This document shows positions 27,488-35,730 of a stretch of 64,000 nt of DNA, piece by piece. Source of the DNA: Verrucomicrobiales bacterium (GTDB taxonomy: Bacteria; Verrucomicrobiota; Verrucomicrobiia; Limisphaerales; UBA11320); assembly GCA_016793885.1 (NCBI GenBank), contig JAEUHE010000133.1:1-64000 (forward strand), given 5' to 3'. Under the pieces are notes generated by a model that searched no databases, had not been told where the DNA came from, and saw only the letters and a program-made list of their open reading frames with translations. The translations under genes and the position numbers were made by a program. How positions within the stretch are numbered: the stretch's first letter is position 1; each line of letters starts with the position of its first letter.

Positions 27488-27967
27488 ATGAAAGCACTGG
27501 ACAATCATCCCAAGGTCTGGGGCAAAAGCTCCCAAGCCCTACGAGCGTGCGGTGGTTCATTTCTGGCGTACACGTTGTTGTTGGGTGAAGGCTTCGGCCA
27601 GTCGTACCTACTGGAATGGTCGGGCTTCGGAAATGGGGGCGGGAGCGGGACTGCTGGCGAGTTCAGCATCACGAGTGCCCTAGGTAGTTTTGACCGAGAA
27701 TGGGGCGAGGCGGACGGATTCACCCTAGTCGGCGGATTCATCGGGGATGCGCTGGTAATCCAGGAGCCGGGCGCTCCGCGATTAGCCATTGAGTGGACTC
27801 AAGACACCCTGACACTGCGATGGTCTCCCGTGGCTGCTGGGTCGTTGCTGGAGTTTGCTGAGACTCTCTCGCCTCCCGATTGGCAGGTGTCCCCGACAGG
27901 AACCCTCAACCCAGTGAGTTTTCCCGTTCGGCCGGGCATCCGCTTCTATCGAGTTCGAACACGCTAA
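27488..27967 (+). CDS. Small exported protein with Ig-like C terminus
   Basis: Protein of 159 residues with a signal-like N terminus (SFLAYTLLLGEGFG-QS). Residues about 45-85 match a module frequent in verrucomicrobial exported proteins: GGGSGTAGEFSITSALGSFD followed by DGFTLVGGFIGD. The C terminus has the short Ig-like pattern LTLRWSPVAAGSLLEFAETL...DWQVSPTG. It starts 12 bp after the MORN gene and ends 70 bp before the kinase. No enzymatic residue is evident. It is probably a minor component or periplasmic accessory of the same operon. Confidence 0.65.
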   Translation: MKALDNHPKVWGKSSQALRACGGSFLAYTLLLGEGFGQSYLLEWSGFGNGGGSGTAGEFSITSALGSFDREWGEADGFTLVGGFIGDALVIQEPGAPRLAIEWTQDTLTLRWSPVAAGSLLEFAETLSPPDWQVSPTGTLNPVSFPVRPGIRFYRVRTR

Positions 27968-28037
27968 CCGAAGAGTCTTCTGGTTGCGCCTTTGGTGGCT
28001 GCTGGGTAGGCTTCAGCCCGCGATCCCTATCACTTCG

Positions 28038-31000
28038 ATGAACGAGACTTCTAAGTCTTCAGAGGACGAGCTGTTTGCGGCGGCGTTGGAGCTGAGTTCT
28101 GCCTCTGCCCGCGCGGCCTTTCTCGACGGGGCCTGTCAGGACAATCCGGATCTCCGCGCGCGGCTGGAAGCGCTGCTCCAAGGACATTTCGAGGCCGCCG
28201 GCTTTCTCACCAGGGAACCGGAGCGAGCGGCGAAGGCCGACGCTTCGGGTCTGCCCAGCGAACGGACGGCCGTGAGGGTGGGTCGCTACAAGCTGCTGGA
28301 GAAGATCGGGGAGGGCGGCTTTGGTGAAGTCTGGATGGCGGAGCAACGCGAGCCGGTCAAACGGCGCGTCGCGCTCAAGATTATCAAGCTGGGCATGGAT
28401 AGCCGCCAGGTGGTGGCCAGATTCGAAGCGGAACGCCAGGCCCTGGCGATGATGGATCATCCGAACATCGCCAAGATATACGACGGCGGCGTGGTCGGCT
28501 CCACTCTTAATGAAGACTCATCTTCACTCTTCACTCCTCACTCCCAACTTTCGAGTGGCCGCCCCTACTTCGTGATGGAGTTGGTGCGCGGGGTCAAGAT
28601 CACCGAGTATTGCGATCAACATCAGCTGCCCACCCGAGAACGGTTGGAACTGTTCATTCAGGTGTGCCAGGCGATTCAGCATGCGCATCAGAAGGGGATC
28701 ATCCATCGCGATATCAAACCGTCGAACATTTTGGTGACCTTGCACGACGGGGTGCCGGTGCCGAAGGTCATCGATTTCGGCATCGCCAAGGCGACGCAGG
28801 GGGAGCTGACGGACAAGACGGTGTTCACGCAGTTTCAGCAGTTCATCGGAACGCCGGCGTATATCAGTCCGGAGCAGGCGGAGATGAGCGGGCTGGACGT
28901 GGATACGCGCAGCGATATCTACAGCTTGGGTGTGCTTCTCTATGAGCTCCTGGTGGGACAAACACCGTTTGATGCGAAGGAGATGCTGAAGGGGGGGATC
29001 GATGCGCTCCGGAGGATGATTCGGGAGAAGGATCCGCACCGACCCAGCACGAGGCTGACTCAAGAGCTGGCGACTGCGAAAACGAGGACTCGGAAGGCGA
29101 CGCAGGGGTTGAGTATGCCCACGCCCGAGGAAGTGGCCGCCGAGACTCGTCGCTGCCTTCGTTTGAAGGAGCAGATCAGCGTGGTGAGGGGCGATCTGGA
29201 TTGGATCGTGATGAAGTGCTTGGAGAAGAATCGAGCGCGGCGTTACGAGACGGCGAATGGCTTGGCCGCCGATGTCCGACGGTTTCTGAACCATGAACCT
29301 GTGGTGGCTCGCGCGCCCAGCCGCGCCTATGTTCTCCAGAAGCTGATCCAGCGGAACAAAGCCACTCTGGTCGTGTCGGCCACCCTGGCTCTGACCTTGG
29401 TCGTCGGGGTAAGCGCGGTGATCTGGATTCAATATCGGGCCAATCAGGGGTATCGACGACAGCTTTATGAGTCGAACGTCAACCGAGCCGGCCTGGCCTG
29501 GCAGGCACGACAATCAGCGCGGCAACGCGAGCTGCTGGACCTCTGTCCGGTGGAGATGCGCCATTGGGAATGGAACTTCCTACAGCATCAAATAAGTCGT
29601 TGGGAATCCAAGCTCGTGTTGGAAGGGATCGAGATCACGGAGGGGTCGGTGAACGCGGACAGTTCCTGGATGGTCGTCATGGAGGCCGGCTCGCTGCAGA
29701 TGATGGGGCTCCCATCTGGGGAACGGATCAGCCGTCGATTCCCCCCCGGGCACCAAGCGCGCTGGGGCATCCTCTCCCCTCAGGGAGATCGGCTGGCGTT
29801 CGTCGAGGGTCCAGGCCAAACTTTAGCGATCTGGGATATCGGTCACGAGAAGCGGGTCGATGGGGTACCGCCGGCCGAGGCTCACGTCATCTCCTGGTCG
29901 AAGAACGGTCAGCTCTTGGCGTTCACCAGTGATGCGACGACGATCCGACTCTGGGATGCGAGAAATCGCCGCGAGCTGGGAACATATACTGCGAACCATG
30001 CGGTGCTCGCGCTGGAGTTCGCGCCGGACGGCAAGACCTTGGCCGTGGGTACGAGAGAATTGGATATCCAGTTGCTCGACGTTGAGACTCGCACCGTGCG
30101 ACGTACGTTGCGGACGCGCGGTCCCTACTATGGGCTCCTGCGGTTTAGTCCTGATGGGCGGAAACTTGCGGCCGCCAACGGAACCGCGGGTGGATATGCG
30201 CGCGACCACCGCGTTTGGGATTTGGAAGACGGAGGCTCTCTCGATCTGAGTTTGGGAGGCGAGGCTTCTAGCTTCGCGTTCAGCGCCGACAGCCAGCAGC
30301 TGGTGGTCGGTGACGTCAACGGAGTGGTTCACCTCTGGGATCTGGGCCGTCGCCTGGAGGTCGGCCATTTCCTTGCCCATGAATCTGAGGTTCTGTGGGC
30401 GCGTGTGTTGCCCGATGGCCGGATCCTGTCGTCTGCTCGTGATCGAACCACTCGACTCTGGCAAACCGGTAGCTCCGAAGTGATCCAACTCCAAGGGTAT
30501 CCTAATTCCCTTCGCACGGTGGCTTTCAGCCCCGATAGTCGGTGGGTGGCAGGGGCCGGAATCCATTCGTCGGTTCACGTTTGGAACGCAGCGACCGGGC
30601 ATCGAGCCGGCGCGTCCGCGAAGCACGGTGAGCACTCTTTCGCTGTGGCTGTAGGACCCGACGGCCGAGTGGCTTCGTCGGGTTCAGATCAGGTCGTTCG
30701 ACTGTGGGATCGAGTCACTCAGAAAGTGGTCTGGGAGGGATCCATCGCCCCTGCGGAGATGCCCTATTGGATCGCCTTTAGTCCTGACGGTCGCCGTGTC
30801 TACGTAGCAAGCAGCAAGGACACGTTGACCATGCTCGATGGGACTACCGGCGCACGGCTGAAGTCGGTCAGCGGACTGGGGAGCGTGCTCGATGGCTTGG
30901 CGGTCTCTCGAGATGGACGTCTAATAGCCCTTGGTCAGAAGGAGCAGATCAGCGTCCGAAGCGCCGATGATTTGAGCGAACTTTGGCAGGCCTCCGTTCG

Positions 31001-31349
31001 GGTTGAACGGTGCGTGACTTTCAGTCCGGATGGGAAATGGCTTGCGAGCGGGGACAGGGACGGGAGCATCAGCCTCTGGGACGTTGCATCGGCGGGTCGG
31101 GTCCGTCGCCAGCTGACGGGGCATGCCGGTGGGGTCTCCGGGGTGGGCTTTCATCCAGATGGAAACCGGCTGGTCTCCTCGGGTTTCGACGGTCAGGTGA
31201 AGGTCTGGGACTGGCGAGCAGGTGTCGAAATGCTCACCCTGCGCTGGCCAGGTGGGGGCCGGGTATGGCACGCGGCGTTCAGTCCTGATGGGAAGACCAT
31301 TGCGGGCGCGGGGGGGGATGGACTGGTGACGCTCTGGAAAACGGAGTAG
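28038..31349 (+). CDS. Membrane Ser/Thr protein kinase with WD40 sensor half
   Basis: Hanks-type Ser/Thr kinase of about 1103 residues. ATG 28038 is preferred to an ATG 18 codons upstream. Kinase motifs in order: GEGGFGEVW glycine loop, VALKIIK lysine, HRDIKPSNIL catalytic loop, DFGIAKA, and GTPAYISPEQA. A single membrane helix (TLVVSATLALTLVVGVSAVIW) lies near residue 450, followed by a C-terminal half of about ten WD40 repeats (phrases such as FSPDGKWLASGDRDGSISLWD). Kinases of this type accompany ECF sigma factors in this phylum. An in-frame insertion of roughly 20 residues at 154-174 (STLNEDSSSLFTPHSQLSS) is encoded by heptamer-like CACTC repeats and is odd for the family. The gene closes the run of exported proteins and may control it or modify its products. 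Confidence 0.9.
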   Translation: MNETSKSSEDELFAAALELSSASARAAFLDGACQDNPDLRARLEALLQGHFEAAGFLTREPERAAKADASGLPSERTAVRVGRYKLLEKIGEGGFGEVWMAEQREPVKRRVALKIIKLGMDSRQVVARFEAERQALAMMDHPNIAKIYDGGVVGSTLNEDSSSLFTPHSQLSSGRPYFVMELVRGVKITEYCDQHQLPTRERLELFIQVCQAIQHAHQKGIIHRDIKPSNILVTLHDGVPVPKVIDFGIAKATQGELTDKTVFTQFQQFIGTPAYISPEQAEMSGLDVDTRSDIYSLGVLLYELLVGQTPFDAKEMLKGGIDALRRMIREKDPHRPSTRLTQELATAKTRTRKATQGLSMPTPEEVAAETRRCLRLKEQISVVRGDLDWIVMKCLEKNRARRYETANGLAADVRRFLNHEPVVARAPSRAYVLQKLIQRNKATLVVSATLALTLVVGVSAVIWIQYRANQGYRRQLYESNVNRAGLAWQARQSARQRELLDLCPVEMRHWEWNFLQHQISRWESKLVLEGIEITEGSVNADSSWMVVMEAGSLQMMGLPSGERISRRFPPGHQARWGILSPQGDRLAFVEGPGQTLAIWDIGHEKRVDGVPPAEAHVISWSKNGQLLAFTSDATTIRLWDARNRRELGTYTANHAVLALEFAPDGKTLAVGTRELDIQLLDVETRTVRRTLRTRGPYYGLLRFSPDGRKLAAANGTAGGYARDHRVWDLEDGGSLDLSLGGEASSFAFSADSQQLVVGDVNGVVHLWDLGRRLEVGHFLAHESEVLWARVLPDGRILSSARDRTTRLWQTGSSEVIQLQGYPNSLRTVAFSPDSRWVAGAGIHSSVHVWNAATGHRAGASAKHGEHSFAVAVGPDGRVASSGSDQVVRLWDRVTQKVVWEGSIAPAEMPYWIAFSPDGRRVYVASSKDTLTMLDGTTGARLKSVSGLGSVLDGLAVSRDGRLIALGQKEQISVRSADDLSELWQASVRVERCVTFSPDGKWLASGDRDGSISLWDVASAGRVRRQLTGHAGGVSGVGFHPDGNRLVSSGFDGQVKVWDWRAGVEMLTLRWPGGGRVWHAAFSPDGKTIAGAGGDGLVTLWKTE

Positions 31350-31589
31350 GCCCCGCTGGGAGGGGGATGGGGGATCGATTACGATTACGATTACGATTAC
31401 GAACCGAGGGAACGAAGCCTTGGGATCCGACCCGGCAGCGTCCTAGAAATGAGCCGGGGGTCACGGACCCCCGGAACCTTTAGAAGTACGGAGCATCGCG
31501 TAGCGATGCCACCGGAGGCCACCGCCAGGTTTGCGATTGTGGACGACTTCGGTGGATTCGTTTTGGTAACAAACTCGGCTGAATAAGCC
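31350..31589. repeat. GATTAC hexamers and two-hairpin element
   Basis: Non-coding gap. About four and a half copies of the hexamer GATTAC lie at 31377-31402. A structured element at 31453-31513 has CCGGGGG-TCACGGA-CCCCCGG followed by GCATCGC-GTA-GCGATGC. An inverted copy with identical stems but different loops is at 38909-38971. The hairpins may act as a terminator for the kinase transcript. Confidence 0.7.
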
Positions 31590-32378
31590 ATGGCTCGTTC
31601 CAACAACACACAAACAAAGTGGGTTAGGATCGCCCGAGAACTCGGGGCCATTCCGCCCGCCCCGCCGGAGTGGAAGGACTGCGAGTTGGTCTTCGATGTT
31701 CGGCCGGATACTCCGGCGGACCTGGCGCAACCCCAGGCTCCGGGCGGCGGGGTCATTCTGAAAGACGCACATGGTAAGGCGGTGCTCGGCGAAATTCTTT
31801 GGGTGTTGATTCTCGCAGCCTTCGCGGTCGCGTTGACCTACGGCACTCTTTTTGCGAAAGGGGCCCAGGGGCTGCGCTCTCAAACCGGGCCGTTCCTTTT
31901 CGTCGTGTCCATTATTGGTCTCTTCGATTTGTTCTTCGTTGTGATCATTTGGAACTTCTCATACCGCATCCTGAAATATTTTCGATTCGGATCTCCGAAG
32001 ATTGGTCTGAGTGCGTATCCGCTGATCTTGGGTCGCGAGTTCAGCGTGGGCATCTCGAATTTGCCGCCGGGGCTTTCGCAGTTGAGCCTGACACTTCGCT
32101 GTCTCGGTGAGCGTTCCTATTCACGGAGGCGTGACAATCAGCATGAGGAGTGGGTCACGGAGTATTACGCTCTTCATCGCGTGGAGGGCTCCATGGGTCT
32201 CGATAGCGACGGTACCGGGGCTCAGTTTTCGGGGCTCTTGCCGGACCTTCCGAATCTGGCCACTCGAGCAGGCGATCCCTGCAGCATTTTCTGGGATCTG
32301 GTGATTCGGGGTGAGCGGCGAGGACTGGATTTCGAGGCGCGATTTGTCATTCCGGTCTTCTCGCCAACCGAGACGTAA
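31590..32378 (+). CDS. Two-helix membrane protein of unknown function
   Basis: Protein of 262 residues, family not recognised with confidence; the layout (short cytoplasmic N terminus, two membrane helices, long C-terminal beta domain) resembles DUF3592-type proteins. Helices are ILWVLILAAFAVALTYGTLF (about 70-90) and FLFVVSIIGLFDLFFVVIIW (about 103-122). The C-terminal domain has phrases like LGREFSVGISNLPPGLSQLSL and FWDLVIRGERRGLDFEARF, consistent with an extracytoplasmic or cytosolic beta sandwich. It stands alone after a repeat-rich gap, and its 3' end faces the sigma-54 activator gene across another inverted repeat. Confidence 0.65.
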   Translation: MARSNNTQTKWVRIARELGAIPPAPPEWKDCELVFDVRPDTPADLAQPQAPGGGVILKDAHGKAVLGEILWVLILAAFAVALTYGTLFAKGAQGLRSQTGPFLFVVSIIGLFDLFFVVIIWNFSYRILKYFRFGSPKIGLSAYPLILGREFSVGISNLPPGLSQLSLTLRCLGERSYSRRRDNQHEEWVTEYYALHRVEGSMGLDSDGTGAQFSGLLPDLPNLATRAGDPCSIFWDLVIRGERRGLDFEARFVIPVFSPTET

Positions 32379-32674
32379 AACTCTCCAGAGCCAGGGTTCG
32401 GATCCAATCGTCTCGCACAAAGGCACAAAGCTCACGAAGCGCCGAGGAGAAAGGGCCCCGAACCTTAAACCGCAATGGACGCAATGGACGCAATGTGGGA
32501 CCCGATCCGAGATCTGAACTCTGAACTCATTTGGATTGGCCTCCATCAACTTTGTCCTTCTTCGGTATCGGACATCGCGTCCTTGGCGTCCATTGCGGTT
32601 CGATAGTCTCTCTTGGCTCGGCCTCTTCTTGCTTCTTGAGCTCCATCGTGGTTCTTCGGTCCAAGGCCATCCCC
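32379..32674. repeat. Inverted repeat between convergent genes
   Basis: The 296-bp gap holds a perfect 15-bp inverted pair: AACCGCAATGGACGC (32468-32482) and its complement at 32586-32600, with a second partial GCAATGGACGCAATG unit directly after the left arm. A CGCACAAAGGCACAAAGCTC phrase at about 32415-32434 belongs to the same dispersed family as the arms near 11.2 and 11.6 kb. No gene is seen. The pair could stop transcription from both flanking genes. Confidence 0.65.
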
Positions 32675-34321
32675 TCAGTATGGTAGCTTGTCTGGGGTGG
32701 TGTTGCGGCGCAGGCCGAGCGCTTTGATCCGCGAGTTCAGGGTCGTCGGCTTCATGCCGAGCAGTTCCGCCGCTCCGCCGGGGCCGAATACTTTCCCCTG
32801 CGCTTGCTCCAAGGCGGCTCGGATGTTCTCCCTTTCCTGGCGCTTCCATTCCTCGCGTGTCAGGGGGCGAGAACCTGGGGTCACCACCTCGCTACTCGAG
32901 CTCGAGGGGAGGCGAGTAGGTGGGCTAAGATTGAATTCCAAGGGTCCACCGCGCGACAGAATGACGGCTCGCTCCACCGCGTTTTGGAGCTCGCGGACAT
33001 TCCCGGGCCAGTCTTGTGCTGTCAGCTGATTCAGTGTCGCGGGAGTGATCCGCGGCAAAGGCCGGTTGAGGCGACGAGCGGCGAGTTTCACAAAATGTGT
33101 CGCGATCGGGGCAATGTCTTCGCGCCGTTCACGCAGGGAGGGGATCTCGATGGGGAAAACGCTGAGGCGATAGTATAGGTCCTGGCGGAAACGGCCTGCT
33201 TCGGCTTCCTTCTTCAGATCGCGATTGGTGGCGGCAATAATCCGGACGTTGAGCTTTCGCGTGCGGGTATCTCCGACACGCTCGATCTCTTGCTCCTGAA
33301 GGACCCGCAGGAGTTTCGATTGCATGGACAGCGGAACTTCGCCGATCTCGTCGAGGAATAGCGTGCCTCCGTCGGCCAACTCGAAGCGGCCGGGTTTGTC
33401 CTTGATCGCACCGGTGAAGGAACCGCGGACGTGGCCGAAAAACTCGCTCTCGAAGAGCGCCTCCGGGATGGCACCACAATTTACCTTGATGAGCGCGCGT
33501 CCGTGCCGCGAACTCCCATCGTGGATAGCGCGCGCCACGAGCTCCTTGCCCGTACCGCTCTCTCCGGTGATCAGTACCGCGGCGTCCGTAGCGGCCACCA
33601 GCTGAATTTGCTCCATCACCTTGCGCAGCCCCGGGCTGCTGCCGATCATGTCCTTGACCCCCAAGGCCTCGGTCACTTCCTGACGCAGATAGCCGTTCTC
33701 CTGTTCCAGTCGGGATTTGAGGTGCTCGATCTCCTCGAACGCACGCGCATTGGCAATGGCGACCGCGGCGTGGTTGGCAAACCGTCCCAGCTTCTCGAAA
33801 TCTCGCGTGTCTAAGGGGGTTCGACTGAAGAGTCCCAGAACGCCGAGGGTTTCACCGCGAAACACCAGTGGTAGTCCGGCGAACGTATGCATCCCTTCGG
33901 CGCGGACCCATTCTGGACGCACCACCCACTGGGTGTTCTCGGCCATCTGGGTGACTAAAACCGGCTGCCCCGTCGCAGCGATGTGGCCTACCTTGCGTAC
34001 GCCGATGGGGAACCTGCGAAAATCGCCATCGAGGCGGGACCAGTCCTCCGTGGAGCTGTGTGGTCGTCCGGCGCTGGCGGCCAGATGAAGGCATCGAGTT
34101 TGGTCCGGACATTCCGTACGAAACCGACACGTGTGGCAAATGTCCCCCGGACGAACCAGCCAGAGGCGCACGAGAGCGACGTCAGCACCTCCCTCCGAAT
34201 CCCGCTCGGCCTCTCTCCTCCGAACGTCGGCGATCTGTTCGACAACCAACTGCAGCACACTCGCCACGGAGCGCTGTTCCGCCATGGCCAAGACGATGTC
34301 CTGCAGGGCATCCATGTTCAT
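32675..34321 (-). CDS. GAF-domain sigma-54-dependent activator (FhlA/NorR-like)
   Basis: Bacterial enhancer-binding protein of 548 residues. The N-terminal GAF sensor domain (about residues 10-200) contains a four-cysteine cluster: CHTC (62,65), Cys71, Cys77 (CX2CX5CX5C), able in principle to hold Fe-S or Zn. The AAA+ domain has Walker A GESGTGKE (253-260), the sigma-54 contact loop as GSFTGA (300-305) instead of GAFTGA, Walker B LADGGTLFLDEIGE and RFRQDLYYRLSVF. The Fis-type DNA-binding helix-turn-helix is at the C terminus (GGAAELLGMKPTTLNSRIKALGL). There is no receiver domain, so it is probably switched by a ligand or redox signal. A 9-bp palindrome lies just upstream of the start. Targets are unknown; a possible -24/-12 site precedes the gene at 35178. 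Confidence 0.92.
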   Translation of the reverse strand: MNMDALQDIVLAMAEQRSVASVLQLVVEQIADVRRREAERDSEGGADVALVRLWLVRPGDICHTCRFRTECPDQTRCLHLAASAGRPHSSTEDWSRLDGDFRRFPIGVRKVGHIAATGQPVLVTQMAENTQWVVRPEWVRAEGMHTFAGLPLVFRGETLGVLGLFSRTPLDTRDFEKLGRFANHAAVAIANARAFEEIEHLKSRLEQENGYLRQEVTEALGVKDMIGSSPGLRKVMEQIQLVAATDAAVLITGESGTGKELVARAIHDGSSRHGRALIKVNCGAIPEALFESEFFGHVRGSFTGAIKDKPGRFELADGGTLFLDEIGEVPLSMQSKLLRVLQEQEIERVGDTRTRKLNVRIIAATNRDLKKEAEAGRFRQDLYYRLSVFPIEIPSLRERREDIAPIATHFVKLAARRLNRPLPRITPATLNQLTAQDWPGNVRELQNAVERAVILSRGGPLEFNLSPPTRLPSSSSSEVVTPGSRPLTREEWKRQERENIRAALEQAQGKVFGPGGAAELLGMKPTTLNSRIKALGLRRNTTPDKLPY

Positions 34322-34352
34322 AGGTGGAAACTACGATAAATCGTCAAACTCT

Positions 34353-34387
34353 ACAACGAATAGTCGTAAATGACGATAATTCGTTGT
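34353..34387. promoter_or_regulatory. Palindromic operator upstream of the sigma-54 activator
   Basis: Perfect 9-bp inverted repeat ACAACGAAT (34353-34361) / ATTCGTTGT (34379-34387) with a 17-bp spacer, in a locally AT-rich stretch 31 bp upstream of the activator's start. Additional ATCGT/ACGAT half sites surround it (ACGATAAATCGTC at 34333-34345, GACGAT at 34372-34377). It may be the site for autoregulation or for enhancer binding by the same protein. Confidence 0.6.
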
Positions 34388-34431
34388 GTTTCGACTGGAG
34401 GCTGCTTGGACTGGCGATGCCCGGGGACGTG

Positions 34432-34510
34432 GTAGCCCTCTCTCAGCTTTTTGGCACCCCCGCAGGGGGGATCCCTGCTCCGCTGGGAAAGACAAAGCGG
34501 TAGAGGTCTT
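34432..34510 (-). repeat. Diverged single copy of the 123-bp structured repeat
   Basis: Read on the minus strand this stretch follows the order of the tandem units at 47144-47631: AAGCGG, the CCCAGC/GCTGGG-type segment, the CCCCC/GGGGG-type hairpin, then AAAAGCTG and AGAGGG. It is clearly diverged, and the closing stem is not preserved. Confidence 0.5.
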
Positions 34511-34994
34511 TAAGCATTACCCACAAGTTCTGGATCGCTTTGGTCTCTATCCCAAGGGGATCGCGCGGGGTCGGGTGTGCTGAGAACTCGGTAGGATTCA
34601 GGTCGAATTCAGCTCGTCACTCCCCGCGATGATGCGGGCTTTCAGCCCTCAGCGTGTGTGGGGTGAGGCAACCTGGGGTTGTCACCCCAGGCTGGAATGG
34701 TGCTGGGCCTGTGGCCCGCTGACTCAGCCACCACTAGTGAATCCCATGCGAATCTGGGCTCAATGGCCGATGCTGAGTTTGGTAGTGGGTCGAAGGCCCT
34801 TCGGGCTTAAGCACCGACGGTGCGTCCCATCCCAGCCTGGGGTGACAACCCCAGGTAAACATCCATTTTGCCATCCAGGGCTGAAAGCCCGGTATAAGGC
34901 CGTCGAGCCGGTCGCGACTTCACCACCTTTCTCACCCACTTCGAATCCCGGCAGGATTCTAACGGTTGTCCCAGCAACTTGTGGGTAATGCTTA
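34511..34994. mobile_element. MITE-like element with 19-bp terminal inverted repeats
   Basis: Non-coding 484-bp block with perfect 19-bp ends (34511-34529 and 34976-34994; right end AACTTGTGGGTAATGCTTA). Nested inside are a perfect 14-bp inverted pair (34636-34649/34877-34890) and a perfect 25-bp pair (34671-34695/34832-34856). Each arm is itself able to fold, for example CCTGGGG-TTGTCA-CCCCAGG. No transposase is encoded and no clear target duplication is visible. An identical right end occurs at 103-121. Confidence 0.65.
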
Positions 34995-35149
34995 GGGCAC
35001 GACACCGCTGTTCCTTCGCGTGAGGTTGCACAGCTCTGGTCACCGAAGCGAGTGACTAGTTCTTATCCATCCGAGTCATCCAAGAAATCCGCGGTTACAG
35101 CTGCCTTCCCCAGGGATGGTTCATTTCTTTGTGGAGTGTTTGACTGAGT

Positions 35150-35165
35150 TGGCATGAAGACTGCA
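35150..35165 (+). promoter_or_regulatory. Possible sigma-54 (-24/-12) promoter
   Basis: TGGCATGAAGACTGCA has GG and GC exactly ten bases apart and matches 14 of 16 consensus positions (TGGCACRNNNNTTGCW). The predicted start of transcription, about 35175, would fall only a few bases before the ATG at 35178, implying an almost leaderless message. That makes this call weak, though a sigma-54 activator gene lies divergently 0.8 kb away. Confidence 0.3.
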
Positions 35166-35177
35166 TTGGGATGGGAT

Positions 35178-35615
35178 ATGAACTCGCGACCTCCCTTTCC
35201 TCCGTTCACGGCCGAAACGGCTCGGCTCAAAGTCCAAGCGGCTGAAGACGCCTGGAACACGCGCGACCCGGAACGGGTCTCGCTCGCTTACACCGAAGAC
35301 ACCGAGTGGCGAAACCGTTCTGAATTCCTGCATGGGCGGGCTCAAGTGGTGGAGTTTCTGCGGCGAAAGTGGAGTCGCGAACACGACTACCGATTGCGCA
35401 AGGAGCTGTGGGCATTCACCGACAGTCGAATCGCGGTGCGATTCGAATATGAGTTTCACGACGAGTCCGGCCAGTGGTTTCGCGCCTACGGCAACGAGAA
35501 CTGGGAGTTTACTCCGAGCGGACTCATGCAGCGACGCTTTGCGAGTATCAATGACTTGGCGATCACCGAGGCAGAACGGAAGTTTCGCTGGGAGCGCCCG
35601 GTTCCGGCCAAATGA
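35178..35615 (+). CDS. NTF2-like protein, DUF1348 family
   Basis: Small soluble protein of 145 residues with an NTF2-like (SnoaL-type) cone fold of the DUF1348 family: [63 protein letters not shown] and the ending [14 protein letters not shown] with ERKFRW. ATG 35178 is preferred over ATG 35154 because GGGATGGG lies directly upstream and the conserved region begins right after it. The family has no established biochemical role; many members are stress-associated. It is the first of three small genes in the same direction, followed by DUF5069 and a PPOX-type protein. Confidence 0.85.
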   Translation: MNSRPPFPPFTAETARLKVQAAEDAWNTRDPERVSLAYTEDTEWRNRSEFLHGRAQVVEFLRRKWSREHDYRLRKELWAFTDSRIAVRFEYEFHDESGQWFRAYGNENWEFTPSGLMQRRFASINDLAITEAERKFRWERPVPAK

Positions 35616-35730
35616 GCGGTCAGGATGATCTTGAAAACCCTTCTTGATGCCTGCCTCGGGTGAAGACCATGGTACCATCGTGGCCGCGGCCAGACCCATT
35701 CGATAACCCACTCCCAACCTAAGATTCTTT

